From positions 1,156,481-1,220,480 of the forward strand of contig VFFE01007767.1 of assembly GCA_008921705.1 (NCBI GenBank): a stretch of 64,000 nucleotides of DNA, read 5' to 3'. This document shows, one piece after another, positions 13,701-25,559 of this stretch (position 1 is its first letter; each line of letters opens with the position of its first letter). A program made the position numbers and the translations under genes. Origin of the DNA: Burhinus oedicnemus. Lineage: Eukaryota > Chordata > Aves > Charadriiformes > Burhinidae. Under the pieces are notes generated by a model that saw only the letters and a list, made by a program, of their open reading frames with translations, did no database searches and was not told the origin of the DNA.

Positions 13701-15840
13701 ATGGGAACAGAAAACCACCATCACAGCTGAACCTGGGCCACCTCCAGCACGTGATCCAGTGGAGGAGAGAAGGCAGTGGGAAGCCCGGGCAGGTGTCTCG
13801 CTCCCAGCGCTGCTCACAGGTACCACAGGTAGCACCAGGCCCCGGGGATTTTAAATGCTGCCACATCATGTGTCTGTTCAACTCCCCACTCAACGATTAC
13901 CAAGTAGTGGTCAAATCTCACCCTTCACAGTTGCACGTACGATAAGTGGTGCAGTCGCAACATCTTTCCTGCTCTGCTGTGCCCACCTGTCCCCTCTTCT
14001 ATATTTTCGTATTTGCCAGCTTTCTGGAAGAGATTGTCTTTTTGTTATATGGAAACAGTAGCTCTCGATTTCCAGTCACTAGTGCCTGCTGCAGTACGTA
14101 ACAATCATTATAGTAACAGAAATCATTATGCTTGGAAGATGAAAAAGAGGCTGAGAAAAAATATCTTTTAGTCTTAAATACTGTAAAAGTTAATAAAAAA
14201 AATTGAGACATAGAATACAGTCTGTTGCATATTTGGATGGCCAATACTAGGAACTCTTATTCCAATTACTCATCTCCTGCAGAGTTTTTCAACCTATACA
14301 TGTATTTTTTTAATATATAGATGTATTGCTAGCATTTTTTCATCTGACTGTTGAAAATCTGTAATGAGCACATTTTTCATTTTAAATACAAACTTCTACT
14401 GAAAAATAATCTGGTGGCTAATTTTCTTTCACATCTGTGATGAGAAATATATTATGTATTTGAAGTTTGAGCCAGGGGTTTCTCGTGCTATTTTTGTTGC
14501 TCAGAAAAGCCAGCAAGTAAGAATGGTTCATTTTACCGCTCTGCAGTTTTAAGAAATTAAAGGGGTTGGACCATCATGAAAAGCTGAATAGTTTGATCTT
14601 TCTGTGCTTTGGCTAGGTATTGCTGCAGCCAGAGGAATTCGGATCTCCCCACAAACACTGCTCTAATGATAGGGTACCGCAGCCTGGCCCCAGTGGCAGG
14701 GGAGCTCTGCTTTGGCCCTTACTCACTCTGGCATGTTTAATCCAGGCTGTAATTCTTTCGGGAATAAGATTAGAAACTATGCAAGTCTGAATCTCTGCCC
14801 CATTGCACCAGCTTTAGCTGTGTTAGACTTAGGTATGTTGCATCACACTACAGGGATGGGGGGTCAGGATCAACACTTTTTTTTGGCTGTCTCCATTTTA
14901 TGCCATGTTTGTTTAGCCTGCAAGGCCAGGCCACGTTCAGAAAGCCAGTTCATAATATCCACCATATTTTCAGTTTTATTGATCAACTATTTTAATTTGC
15001 AATGAATACAATAAAGAATGTCACCTATATATTCAAGCACCAAGGGAAAAACTCTGTGAAGAGCAGTCATCACCCGTTACAGCATATACAATAGCTTTGG
15101 GCACTTGAACCAGAAGGAATTTCCTCCCCTCTCTTGTAGGACATCCAAAGCCTTCATTAATGTGATTGGGCCCCATCCTCCACTCACATCCATCGGTACA
15201 ACCTCATGAAGGTCAGTGGAAGTCAGGCCAATTTAAACCAGCCCAGAATCTGGAAATGAGAAATGGTTTCCTTTCAGACCATGAACCACAGTTTATACAC
15301 AAAAACTGTGGATAACCATTTACATAAAATGCTAGACTAAAAAAAAATCACCTTAAATGGAATGCTTCTATGTTGCTTGTTACATTACTTATTACGTTCT
15401 CAGATGATGTCAAAGTAAAATAGCTCCAAATATATTTGTTTGATAAATATTTTCCGTCCTTCTTTTATGACCTCTTATTCTCAAACAGGTAATGTGCTTG
15501 TTTTTCTCAGATAAGCAGTGTGATAGATCTGACACAAGAGAATATAATAGCACACGGCAAAGGGATTCTGCTGCTCTTCAATGATGCTTCTAGCTGATCA
15601 GTAGCTTTGTCTTTAAAATGTTCAAGAAAAAAGCCAACACTGATAAAGACTCACATTTACATCGCTGTGTTTAGGTTTATATTCCTATTCACAAATAACG
15701 GGGACTTTGTATCTTAAAACAGTAGCACACTATATAATGTGAGCCAAATATATACTTTACCTAGAGTTACTACATAAAAACATTATAGATCATCCAACAA
15801 TATGAGAAAATGTCACTGCATTAATTTAAAAAAGCTATTT
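10755..15840. other. Intergenic DNA; possible conserved element near 12.95-13.27 kb
   Basis: No gene, RNA or mobile element recognised. The part at about 12950-13270 is AT-rich but of high complexity, with several TAAT/ATTA cores and no simple repeats, the look of many vertebrate conserved non-coding elements. That is an impression only. Confidence 0.4.
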
Positions 15841-16010
15841 GTGAAATTTGTGTTACCGTATTTTGCTTGGGGCAATATATTTCCATGCTTCATGACATTA
15901 TTAATTCTCATTAAATTCTAATGATCCTGTCTGAAAAGAGCAGAACTAATTAACTGCTCCATTAAAGTTATTACTTACTCCTGATGAGGCCTGTAAATGT
16001 TTCTACTTTG
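15840..16010. promoter_or_regulatory. Cluster of TAAT-type homeodomain cores (candidate enhancer)
   Basis: In about 120 bases there are at least six TAAT/ATTA cores, including ACTAATTAACTG flanked by the inverted pair GAGCAG (15938-15943) and CTGCTC (15954-15959). The sequence is complex rather than repetitive. A role as an enhancer is inferred; AT-rich DNA gives such cores by chance too. Confidence 0.3.
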
Positions 16011-16179
16011 TTAGGCCAGTGAAAGTTTTCTAAACTGCTACTCCTAGCATCTTCCCCCATCGGCAGCTTATTCCATAACAGAAAAATTACCAGGTCCTAA
16101 CACCACCCATGTAGCCTTTGAGACTGAAGTCTTACGCCCTGAAATGAGTGTTTTCCTCCTTTTTCAAAGAAAAAAAAAA

Positions 16180-16480
16180 TGAAGGTCATGCTGGTGGGAA
16201 GGATCTGCAGAACCTGCATGATACAGGAGATGTCCACCTGGGTCCGGCACCGGCCGAGCAGCAGCCCCGCTGTCCTTCCCTGCCGAGGGCAGCCCCTGGG
16301 CACATTCCCTCCAGGTTAGCAGGGAGAGGTTGTAGTGTCCCATCAAAGCTTTGGGGCTGTGACTGTGTCATCGCTTACGGCTGGCAGGGTGCTGAGAACC
16401 CACACCGGGGCTGGACCGGCGCTTTGGCAGCCTGTGTGGGACCTGGCAGACCAGGACTCAGGTTCCTGTTTACGCCTATA
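16180..16480. other. GC-rich patch with scattered CpG
   Basis: About 300 bases clearly richer in G, C and CpG than the flanks. Open frames occur on both strands (134 codons on plus) but none resembles a known protein, and nothing identifies a promoter. Confidence 0.4.
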
Positions 16481-16499
16481 AGGAAACTAGTTATTGAAA

Positions 16500-19400
16500 T
16501 ATCTGTGAGGATTTGGACTGCAGTGACTCTGTACCTCTGCTGTCACTTGTAAAACTGAAATAACTTTGCTACCTCACCAGAAGGCTGGGAAAAATGCTGA
16601 CGACGGCGAGGTAGTCGCAGGCTGTGTTCATTGGGGTTTCACCCACACACGTCAGGACAGAGGGCAGAGCTGTGAGCAGCAGCAGTGCTTGCAGAGCAGC
16701 GTCTTCCCCACAGTGTCTGCACGCTGGGCTTAAGGGTTCAGCATAAACTGATAGTTTTAAAAGGTTACACGGTCACCTCTATAATCAAAAATGCTATCTG
16801 CTTAAAGATCACCATGGCTGCAAGAAGTGAGTTCCCTGACACACACTAACGACAGGTAAAACAGCTTCGGCAGCGCTCGGTAGCGGGGGGGGGCCCAAGA
16901 TCACTCAGACTCAATGAGACATCGACTTATCCCCAGTGAAAACAAAGGAGGAAAAGCCTTAAGCTGAACTGCTGAGAAAATCTTACTGACTTACACAGCG
17001 AGCAAAATGTGACAGTTGCGTTCGCAACTGAGTAATGCTGAACAAATAATGTACGGACACTTGTATGGGAACAAGATTTTAAATCTACACATCTAAAAAT
17101 CTCCCATGATATGCCTGTATGCTAAACTGACCACAGAACTGGAACAGAGTTAATTGCTGCTACTACAACTCTGACCAAGAGCTACTCAAGACAAGTGTCA
17201 AATGTTTTAATCCATCAGATAAAATATAGAGATACTAGTTAAAGAAATTGAAAAATGTATTACTTTTGTGAGCTGACGTCACGGTTATTACATTATTTAC
17301 ATACACCAAATAAATGATTTTTAAAATTATTTGCTCAGCTTCATTATTAGAATATTTTTCAAAGCCTAACTGTTTGGGGTTTTTTTGCAGGGCTTGCTTT
17401 TTTCTGTCTAAGGGCTGGATTTTTTGAGAGAAATTGAATACTTCTTGATAATGCTCCCCAGATAGTAAACACAAAATTTTTTAAACATTCAACTCCTATT
17501 ACTCCCCAAGAAACACCTCAGTTTGCATAGGCTTCTGCCACAAAACCTTTTTTATATTGGCCATTGATATGTTGGAAAGGATCAGAAGTTAGATTTGCAG
17601 CCTAAACTGGCAAATATTTCTACTCATTATATGCCAATCTCAGCTATTTAAGCATTGAGGGTTGGCTGAGAGTTTTGCATGCTTCTCTGTAATAAACTAA
17701 TATAAGCTGAAATACTGATTACTCTGGAAATACCAACACTTTTTCTTTTCCTATGTCATCCCTTTCAGTAGCCACTAATAACTGGAGATCAATACTTAAA
17801 ATGAGCCTCTCGTTCCAGCCCCTTGGAAAAGATTTTGCCAAAAGTCTGCAGTTGCAACATTGGATAGCACAGACTTTCCTCAAACATCTCACTCTTCTCT
17901 GCTTTCTTCTGGTCTCCACACGTACTGGGCACGCCTAGGAAGGCGGCTGACTCGGTTGTTTGAGACAATCCCCCACGGTTAATGGTCAAACGCACTTTGT
18001 TCAATGATGTGCAGGAGGATGGTCCACACTGAGGTCAGTAACGCTATTTTGGGCCCCGAGGCGGCTGCACAAGGAAGTGTCTGTAAGTGAGGAAACGCCA
18101 AATGATTTGAAGTTTCTCTGCATCAGAAGCAGCAACAGGAGCTAAAACACACTCGTGTCCATGGATCTGAACTCCGCTGTGCAGACAGGGACCAGGCACA
18201 ATCCCGGGCTCAGCTGCTTCCTGGTGGAGGCATCGTTGTTCCTGGGGAGGACCTGGCTCCATCACCCACGCCAGCGCAGCGTTTCCACCACCCACATACT
18301 CCCCAGAGAGCCGTGCCACTTGCCGAGAGCTTCCAAAATAGCAACTTCCTAACCCAATGTTAAAAGTTTTTGAAAACATTTGCAACCAATTTTATAGTTA
18401 ATTAAACCCAGATTTGCTCTATTCAGCCATTTGTTCTTTAACTTTTAAATCTTTTTTTGTTTAAAATGTTAGGGTTTTTTTCTAAGTCATGTGCAAGCTT
18501 TAACTGTAAATAGGTTAATTGCAGCTCTGGTCTTCCTCCAGCACCTGCCAGTAAAGACAAACAATTTTCAAACACTAAGGCCTAACATGGATCACAACAT
18601 TTCAAGGTGGGACCAGTCCCGTGGCACTCCCAGCAGAGAACCCTGTGCCAAATCATACAGCAAGTGAATAGTGTGGCATCAATTCCTCAAAAATTTCCAT
18701 AGTGAGAGTTTTAGGAAGAGATCCAAATAACCTATCAGTAAATCTCGCAGAGTAGGTGATACATTTACAGTCACCAGATATTTCAAATGGCCTTTCTCTC
18801 ACATATGGTTACACTACAAATCCAAAAGTTACACAGACTAGATATGCCACCAAGTTTGAAGCTGTCCTCTCTCCTCCATTCAGAACAAATGTAAAAAAAT
18901 TGTGTGACACAAAATTATCACTCATTTTTTTCTCAACAAGACGAGAAATCATTATTTATGCTTTTCTTTAAAAATCAATATTTCTACTAAGAAAGACAAA
19001 TTACATGTCATAAGAAAAACTGTCTATCTCGAGTTTCAAGCCAGGCTTCTTCTAACTTTGGAGCACAGTCTTCCCAACAATATCCATTTCTCTGGCTCCC
19101 AAGCAGCATCTCTTATGACTCTTACCTCGGGCATACAAACAAGGAAATCTCAGTTAAAATTAAGCTCCTGCTCACCAGGGACCAATTACTGATTTTCTTC
19201 CTTCCTTTACTGTGTGAATGGAACAGGCAGGATTTAAAAAACACTTTAAAAAAAAAGAGACCTGTTAAAAACAGCTACAGTGAATTGTAAATGCCAACAC
19301 CAAAAAGATAGCCCTGTCTTGCCTCCATTTCTGGAGACTACTATAATTTTGCTGAGAAATGAGTGGTCTACATTCACTGAATAAGGTCAGAGAAACACCA

Positions 19401-21205
19401 CTGTGCTTTGAAGAACAGCTGGGATCACAGACGTCCTTGGCAGCCGCAGGCACCTACACTCAGCGCTAGCCCTGGACGAATGAATTCGTCCTGCAAAACC
19501 AGAGGTAACCAACTGCATAACTTCCTGGTGTGTCCCAGAGACAGGCAGCAGGTGCTACAGAAGCTATGGGCTGTCCTTTGCAGAAAATAATGGCTCTTTT
19601 ACCTAAAATGAGACTTTAACCCCCCCCTATATCAACCTGTGAGATGTGAATTTACGTACAGTAAAATGAAAAACCATCACAGGAACCCCAAGTTAATTGT
19701 CTGTCTGGTCTTGAAAGCAAGCAGTGATTCATTTATTACTACAACAGATACTAGCAAAACCCATTTATGCATTAGAATTATCTCAGTGCCTTAAACTGAC
19801 TTTCTGAAAAGCTTTCCTAGGTAACACACAGTGAAGTGAACTGTTGGAAATTTCACATCTGACATACAGAAAACATGCTGGTCTCTAGTACCTTCAAATT
19901 GTTATTAAATATTGATATAATTCTTTAAGAAAAACACCCTGCAATTTCTTGAAACAATGAAATTGGTATCATTTACCTTCATCTGCTGGTGCTGGGAGGA
20001 GACCAAGCATAGGGAGTGCAGATGCCGATGAGCCAGAGCGCAATCCTACAGTCCTGCCCGTAACAACCACCAGGAATGAGATTTCCCAGACCACATCCAA
20101 GCACTTGGGATCAGAGATCACTTGTCAGTCATTACACACATCGGAGAAAATGCCTACTCTCTGAAAGCACCGTTGCGTTCTAGCAGTTTTCTTTCTTCAA
20201 TAGCACACCCGAACAGCTGCTTGGTTTTTCAATGGTTGTTGTCTGTGTTCTGCAAATGACACCCTGTCTCTTTTAGGCAAACCGGCACCACAGACTAATA
20301 GACCAGAAATATTAGCTTGATACAATCACATCGAGCTGAGTAAGTCTAACCGCACATACAGCGGCATATGTACAAAATCCACAGCATTCAAAAATATCAC
20401 CACAATCTTGATATAAATCACGATCCACAACTCTGTGCCATATATGCATAAGTCGCCAGTTTAAATAAGTCTGAGTCCTACACAAGGATGAGACTTGCAA
20501 ATTCGCCTTCTTCCTCTCATTTGAAGGAGAGTGCAAGGCTAGACATAAGGGATTCATAAGGAGGGAAGTTTAACCTGAGTTTAAAAAAAACACGTGAAGG
20601 AAATTTGCAGATCTTGTATCCAGAATAAATATATTATGCCATTCTCATAAATATTCACTTTTTGAACCAGTTCCAAAATTCACCAGAACTCATACTAGTT
20701 TTGTCTTGAGTTTAGGCACTGTGTTTGAAGGCTTGTAGAACAGTTACCCAAGGAATTTAGTAAACTCCCATTGTTTCAAATTGTAAAGTTAGATTTGACT
20801 AGTCACTGGAATCTGACTGCAACCCATTTAACCTAGGATTAAAAGTTAAAAGAAAAGCCAGTGGGCATTTAACATATATTATTTCTCTGCTTCCTACAAG
20901 GACAGCCCACAGCATGCCTGCCAGTTCAGGCCCATGATCTCCAGGACAAGCACTGCTTCCCCAGGTGCCCTTCCTGTGTGGTACGTTGCTGGCACAAGCA
21001 GTTGTCCATCTCCCATCCACAGCTGACTTGCTGGTTGCTTTCTGCATCAGTGAGACTCATGCCTCACATATGGCCACTTTCCTCTCTGACATTTTGAAAT
21101 CATCATTTAAAGGCTGGTGTTATCGTGACAGGTTCTTTAAAGATGGAACAAAGAAATAGTATGGTTTTACTTCTTAGGAAGAACATTTACTGAACATCCT
21201 GCCAC
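16500..21205. other. Intergenic DNA, no gene recognised
   Basis: AT-rich with a G-rich run (GGGGGGGGG) near 16.89 kb and an 8-bp hairpin CAGTTGCG/CGCAACTG with a TT loop at 17013-17030. No coding or RNA gene recognised up to the CR1 fragment. Confidence 0.55.
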
Positions 21206-21209
21206 GAGT

Positions 21210-22136
21210 CAACTGTTTAATATCTTTTTCAATGACATAGACAGTGGGATCGAGTGCACCCTCAGCAAGTTTGCGGATGACACCAAGCTGAGTGGTGTGG
21301 TTGACAAGCCTGATGGAGGGGATGCCATCCAGAGGGACCTGGACAAGCTTGAGAAGTGGGCCTGTGTGAACCTCATGAGGCTCAACAAGGCCAAGTGCAG
21401 AGTCTTGCGCCTGGGTTGGGTATCAATACAAGTTGGGGGATGAAGGAATTGAGAGCAGCCCTGCGGAGAAGGACTTGGGGGTACTGGTGGATGAAATGCT
21501 GGACATGAGCTGACAATGTGTGTTCACAGCCCAGAAAGCCAACCATATCCCGGGCTGTATCAAAAGAAGTGTGGCCAGCAGGTCGAGGGAGGTGATTCTG
21601 CCCTTCTACTCCCCTCTCGTGAGACCCCACCTGGAGTACTGTGTCCAGCTCTGGAGCTCCCAACATAAGGAGGACATGGACCTGTTGGAACGGGTCCAGA
21701 GGAGGGCCACAAAGATGATCAGAGGGATGGAACACCTCTCCTATGAGGACAGGCTGAGAGAGTTGGGGTTGTTCTGCCTGGAGAAGAGTAGGCTTCGGGA
21801 AGACCTTATAGCAGCCTTCCAGTACCTAAAGGGGTCCTATAGGAAAGATGGGGACAAACTTTTTAGCAGGGCCTGTAGCGATAGGACAAGGGGTAATGGC
21901 TTTAAACTAAAAGAGGGAAGACTTAGATTAGATATAAGAAGAAATTTTTTACAATGAGGGTGGTGAGACACTGGGACAGGTTGCCCAGAGAAGTGGTAGA
22001 TGCCCCCATCCCTGGAAACAGGTTGGATGGGGCTCTGAGCAACCTGATCTAGTTGAAGATGTCCCTGCTCATTGCAGGGGGGTTGGACTAGATGACCTTT
22101 AAAGGTCCCTTCTAACCCAAAGTATTCTATGATTCT
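21210..22136 (+). mobile_element. CR1 LINE, 3'-terminal fragment with decayed reverse transcriptase
   Basis: This is a 5'-truncated CR1 retrotransposon. Frame 0 from 21210 encodes part of the reverse transcriptase, including the catalytic-motif region read as FADD (near 21270), up to a stop at 21441. After a frameshift the next segment has an in-frame TGA at 21511 and then a 145-codon open stretch (21520-21957) carrying conserved C-terminal blocks such as [12 protein letters not shown] and [16 protein letters not shown] further frameshift at the T run near 21945 moves the last coding block (VVRHWDRLPREVVDAP) out of frame. The 3' end has the diagnostic GGTTGGACTAGATGACCTTTA-like segment and a short ATTCTATG tail. 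Multiple disruptions mean it is dead. Such fragments dominate bird interspersed repeats, which supports an avian origin. No target-site duplication is evident. Confidence 0.95.
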
Positions 22137-22139
22137 AAC

Positions 22140-23080
22140 TCCTAATTTGTGGAAACCAATGGTTTATGTTCTGGAGAAGGTGAAGGGTTTGTGGTCAGTT
22201 ATCATACAAATCAAGGACAAGGAAAAAGCATATAGAGCTTGTTGCTGAAATTGGCAGTGACTGCAGTTAAAGGTGAATGAAAGCAGTGATACAAAGCAAG
22301 AATCACCGAAGAATGAAGTATCAGGTAAACTAAGAGATGAAATGTGCCTTTCTTTAAGAGAAAAAAAAAGTATTCCTATTGCCCTCAAGCTGCTGACCAA
22401 GATGCCCCTATAAAAAGATTATATATTACTGAAACAAATAGAGTGGGAAACACAAATCTTAAAAAATAAATACCACACAGGCAAAGACAGGCAGGCTCCC
22501 TTACGCATCTACCTATCCACACAACAGACTGAGTAATCAAGATCAATCACCTCCTCACTTCAGCTGTCACACACAGGAGAAGTAGCCTGTGGTCCTGCCA
22601 CAGCTCACGCAAGCTCCAGACGCAGCTGTGGAGGTTTTGGAAAGTGGACAGTATCCACAGGCTCCGAATGAAAGCCTGGGAGGACACCACTGCCTCCTTC
22701 CAAGCATGGACCTCCCAAACCCTCTCCTTGCTTCACAGGAACCTGAAGGGAGGCAGCTGGCTACATTTTAACCAGGAAATCCTGGTATGTCGACTTTTTG
22801 TTCTGAGAATGGCCAGAACTGCTGCCACCCAGTGATGGCAGCTGAAGCACCCAGGGCTGCTGCATGCCTCAACCTTGAGTTTGCTCTAGCGGGCACGCTG
22901 CTGCTGCGTACCAGCTGCGCTGAATTCAGCATAAAATATAGCAGCAACAGCTACTTCCAGTCAAAAACTGGGATGAGGTGCCTTTCATGAAATATCCCTA
23001 AGATTTTCAGAGTTTCTCATTTTTTTGCCAGACTCCAGCCACAGAAGTATCATCAGGAAGCGAAAGAGGTAAGTTCAGAC
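22140..23080. other. Intergenic DNA, no gene recognised
   Basis: Between the CR1 fragment and the SINE remnant. Only short open frames in several registers; nothing recognised. Confidence 0.55.
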
Positions 23081-23084
23081 GATA

Positions 23085-23155
23085 CTGCCAGCCTCGGGGA
23101 TTCAAACCAGCTTCCCAGGAGAACACCCTAATCATTGCCCTATATACTGATCTGG
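23085..23155 (-). mobile_element. Probable remnant of an ancient tRNA-derived SINE
   Basis: The minus strand holds a B-box-like GGTTTGAATCC (23098-23108) preceded, about 20 bases upstream, by an A-box-like CAATGATTAGG (23128-23138). The order and wording resemble the tRNA-derived heads of MIR/CORE-type amniote SINEs. It does not fold as a tRNA: no matching acceptor stem is seen. The family cannot be named by eye. Confidence 0.5.
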
Positions 23156-23399
23156 AGGGGTTTGCTCTTGCATGAAGCCTTTCTTAAAGCACCTAAAGAG
23201 CTTTCGGGAGCAGCAAGTCAGCAGAGAGGTGCTCAGGAGCTGCAGCTCATTTATGAACCGTGACCTCAAGTCCATGGATCTGGACCTGAGGCTTCACCTC
23301 TTCAGTAACAATTCTGTATTTAATTAGCATCTGCTGGAGTTCACTGTTTTGGTCCGATAAAGACAGTGGCTCAAAAACATAAAGAAGGATGCAAAAACT

Positions 23400-24460
23400 T
23401 ACTTTAACTGGTTTAATTCCTGTTTAATGAATAAGAATTCTACCATTCTTCAAACACAGCTTTAGTCTCTGAGTCTTTCACCTGTATTATTTTGGATTCT
23501 ATTTTTAATCAATGAAATAAATTATTACATTTTTTTAAATTACTAACAGTTTAATGGGGCATGCAGCATAAAGTACTGTTTCCTGTTAATTCAGACTGGT
23601 TTTTTCAGTTTAATTGTTTTCAAAATATTAATACTTTCTATTAAGCAAAGACATGCAGGACTCAAGTTGCTGAGCTAATTTAAAAAAAAATGTATTTTGA
23701 AATGATGCCATTTACCTTTCCATAAATCTGATTTGCCAGGAAAACATGATAAAAGGGGATTTTCTACAAAGTATCTCCAGGAATCATTCTGTCTCTTTCA
23801 GGTGCGTTTTTAATGCTAATAAATGTAAGGTATTATGTCCTAATTTAAATTTAACCAAGCATATGCTTGCTAAAATTAACATTGAGAGTTCTTATGAAAC
23901 ATTAACTTTAATTTTTTAAAAAATATGTATTTTTAAATTTCAAAGCTACATTTAAAAGCACAAGAAATCCAAACTGCAGATGGCATGCAAAACCATATTC
24001 ATTCACTAATATGTTATTTCTAACAAGAATGGGTCACATAATTCTGTAACGGTATTTTGAGATTATCTTTTAGCAAGCACCCCTGCCTTTAAGACCAAAA
24101 CTGTGTCTGCAAAAATTTATCACTAATTTATGTTGACATTATTAATTAAAACATTTTCATGGAAATGTTGATATTTATCACATTGCTTTCAGGCACTCTG
24201 CTAGCAAGATAAAGAACAAAATCTAGAGAAAATGACTGCTTATTCTATTGCTCGTCAGTATGTTCAACAACCGCATTTCTGAGCGCTGTCATATAGCTAG
24301 GCATACAGGAGCTATGAAATGCACTTACAATTTATTGCCTATAATTAATTACACTCACAATCGTTTACAAGGAAAAAATTGTACCAATAAAATGGAGACC
24401 TTTTAAAAAGAACTACGTATTACTTTGAAATGATAGGCTTCTCTAGCAGTTTCACTACCA
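23400..24460. other. AT-rich high-complexity stretch, candidate conserved non-coding DNA
   Basis: About 1 kb of AT-rich sequence with no open frame long enough to track, no simple repeat and many TAAT, TTTAAT and ATTAATTA cores. Vertebrate gene deserts beside developmental regulators often hold conserved elements of this texture. Conservation cannot be judged from one sequence. Confidence 0.3.
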
Positions 24461-25189
24461 CACTTTGGCTAAAAATTTTCTTGTTCAAACAGTGAATTCT
24501 CCACCTGGGCCCATCCGGGCTCTCCTGAGAGCTCCGACCTCAGCCTCGCTGCGAAAGCTGCGTTCCTCAGCAGTGCAGTGTGAGCAGCACCCAGGATTTT
24601 GTTGCGAGTCTTGGTATAGCTCTGGCCTTGTGATTTTTTTTATTTTTATTTTTAAAGCTTCAGAGCTCGGAATGAACAGATTACATGAAAAATTCAGCTT
24701 CCTTTAAACAAAATTAATTTCCAACTTCACTGGAGAAACGGTTGAAAAATGATTTTTGTAAAATCTTAGGGATGCAAAAGGCAAATAAACCAAGTTGTTC
24801 TACAATACAGATTTTCTAGGCTGATACGTTGGGTTTGTGTCCTGTTTCATATTTTTAATGCTCAACATTGATGATATTAATAGTGGGATTTTATATCAAA
24901 TGTTAAACACCACAAAAGAGTAGTCGCCCGTCAGAACCAGGAGAACCTTTACAGGTTAGCAGAGCTGAGTTTCTCCCGCATCTCTATTAATAACCAGCTA
25001 CAAAATCCATTGCTTCTATAAATCGTTGTGAAACGGGGGAGGGAATTAAGTATAGTGAGGGCTTTGTTCTGGTGGACTTGTTGGGTGGAAAGCAAAACGG
25101 TAGTTAGTATCAAACCCGCTTACTCAAGAGAGTGAATTGGGACAACAGAAATCCCCCAAAGCAGGAAATGTGTTTCCCAAAGGATTTTT

Positions 25190-25191
<2 letters not shown>

Positions 25192-25220
<29 letters not shown>
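25192..25220. repeat. T29 homopolymer
   Basis: Twenty-nine T residues on the plus strand. No recognisable retro-insert lies beside it, so it is not clearly the tail of a processed copy. Length in the assembly is likely approximate. Confidence 0.9.
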
Positions 25221-25225
<5 letters not shown>

Positions 25226-25392
25226 TAAAGTTATAATTTATTTTAAAAAGTAATTCCTAACTTCCCTAGTGCAAACCCTGGACAATGTCAAGCGAGCTGT
25301 TGTCCTCTTGAGTCTGTAAACACACAGAATTAAACAATGGCATCGCTAAGTGCGAACTTTCTCCATTCATCTTAATGGACTGTTAATTATGA

Positions 25393-25518
25393 CCACTTAA
25401 ATGCCCACAGTGTTAACCATTTCACCGCTGACTGCATTTCACCCAAAAGGGCAGTTTATAAATGATTTATCCACAGGCAGGTAGATGTAAAACTCATAAT
25501 CGATATACAGTTAAGTGG
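25393..25518. promoter_or_regulatory. Inverted pair of NKX2-type sites in complex AT-rich DNA
   Basis: CCACTTAA (25393-25400) and its exact reverse complement TTAAGTGG (25511-25518) match the NKX2-family core. Between and beside them are TAAT cores and an ATCGAT. Candidate regulatory element, inferred from motifs only. Confidence 0.25.
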
Positions 25519-25559
25519 ACTAAACGATTAATGAAGTTGTGAATAGAGATTATGCAGCC

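Noticed and set aside
17013..17030. 8-bp hairpin CAGTTGCG/CGCAACTG as a terminator or regulatory site
   Set aside because: Too short and isolated in AT-rich intergenic DNA; expected by chance at this scale.
23085..23155. A tRNA gene on the minus strand
   Set aside because: A- and B-box-like motifs are present but there is no acceptor or anticodon stem; better read as a SINE remnant.
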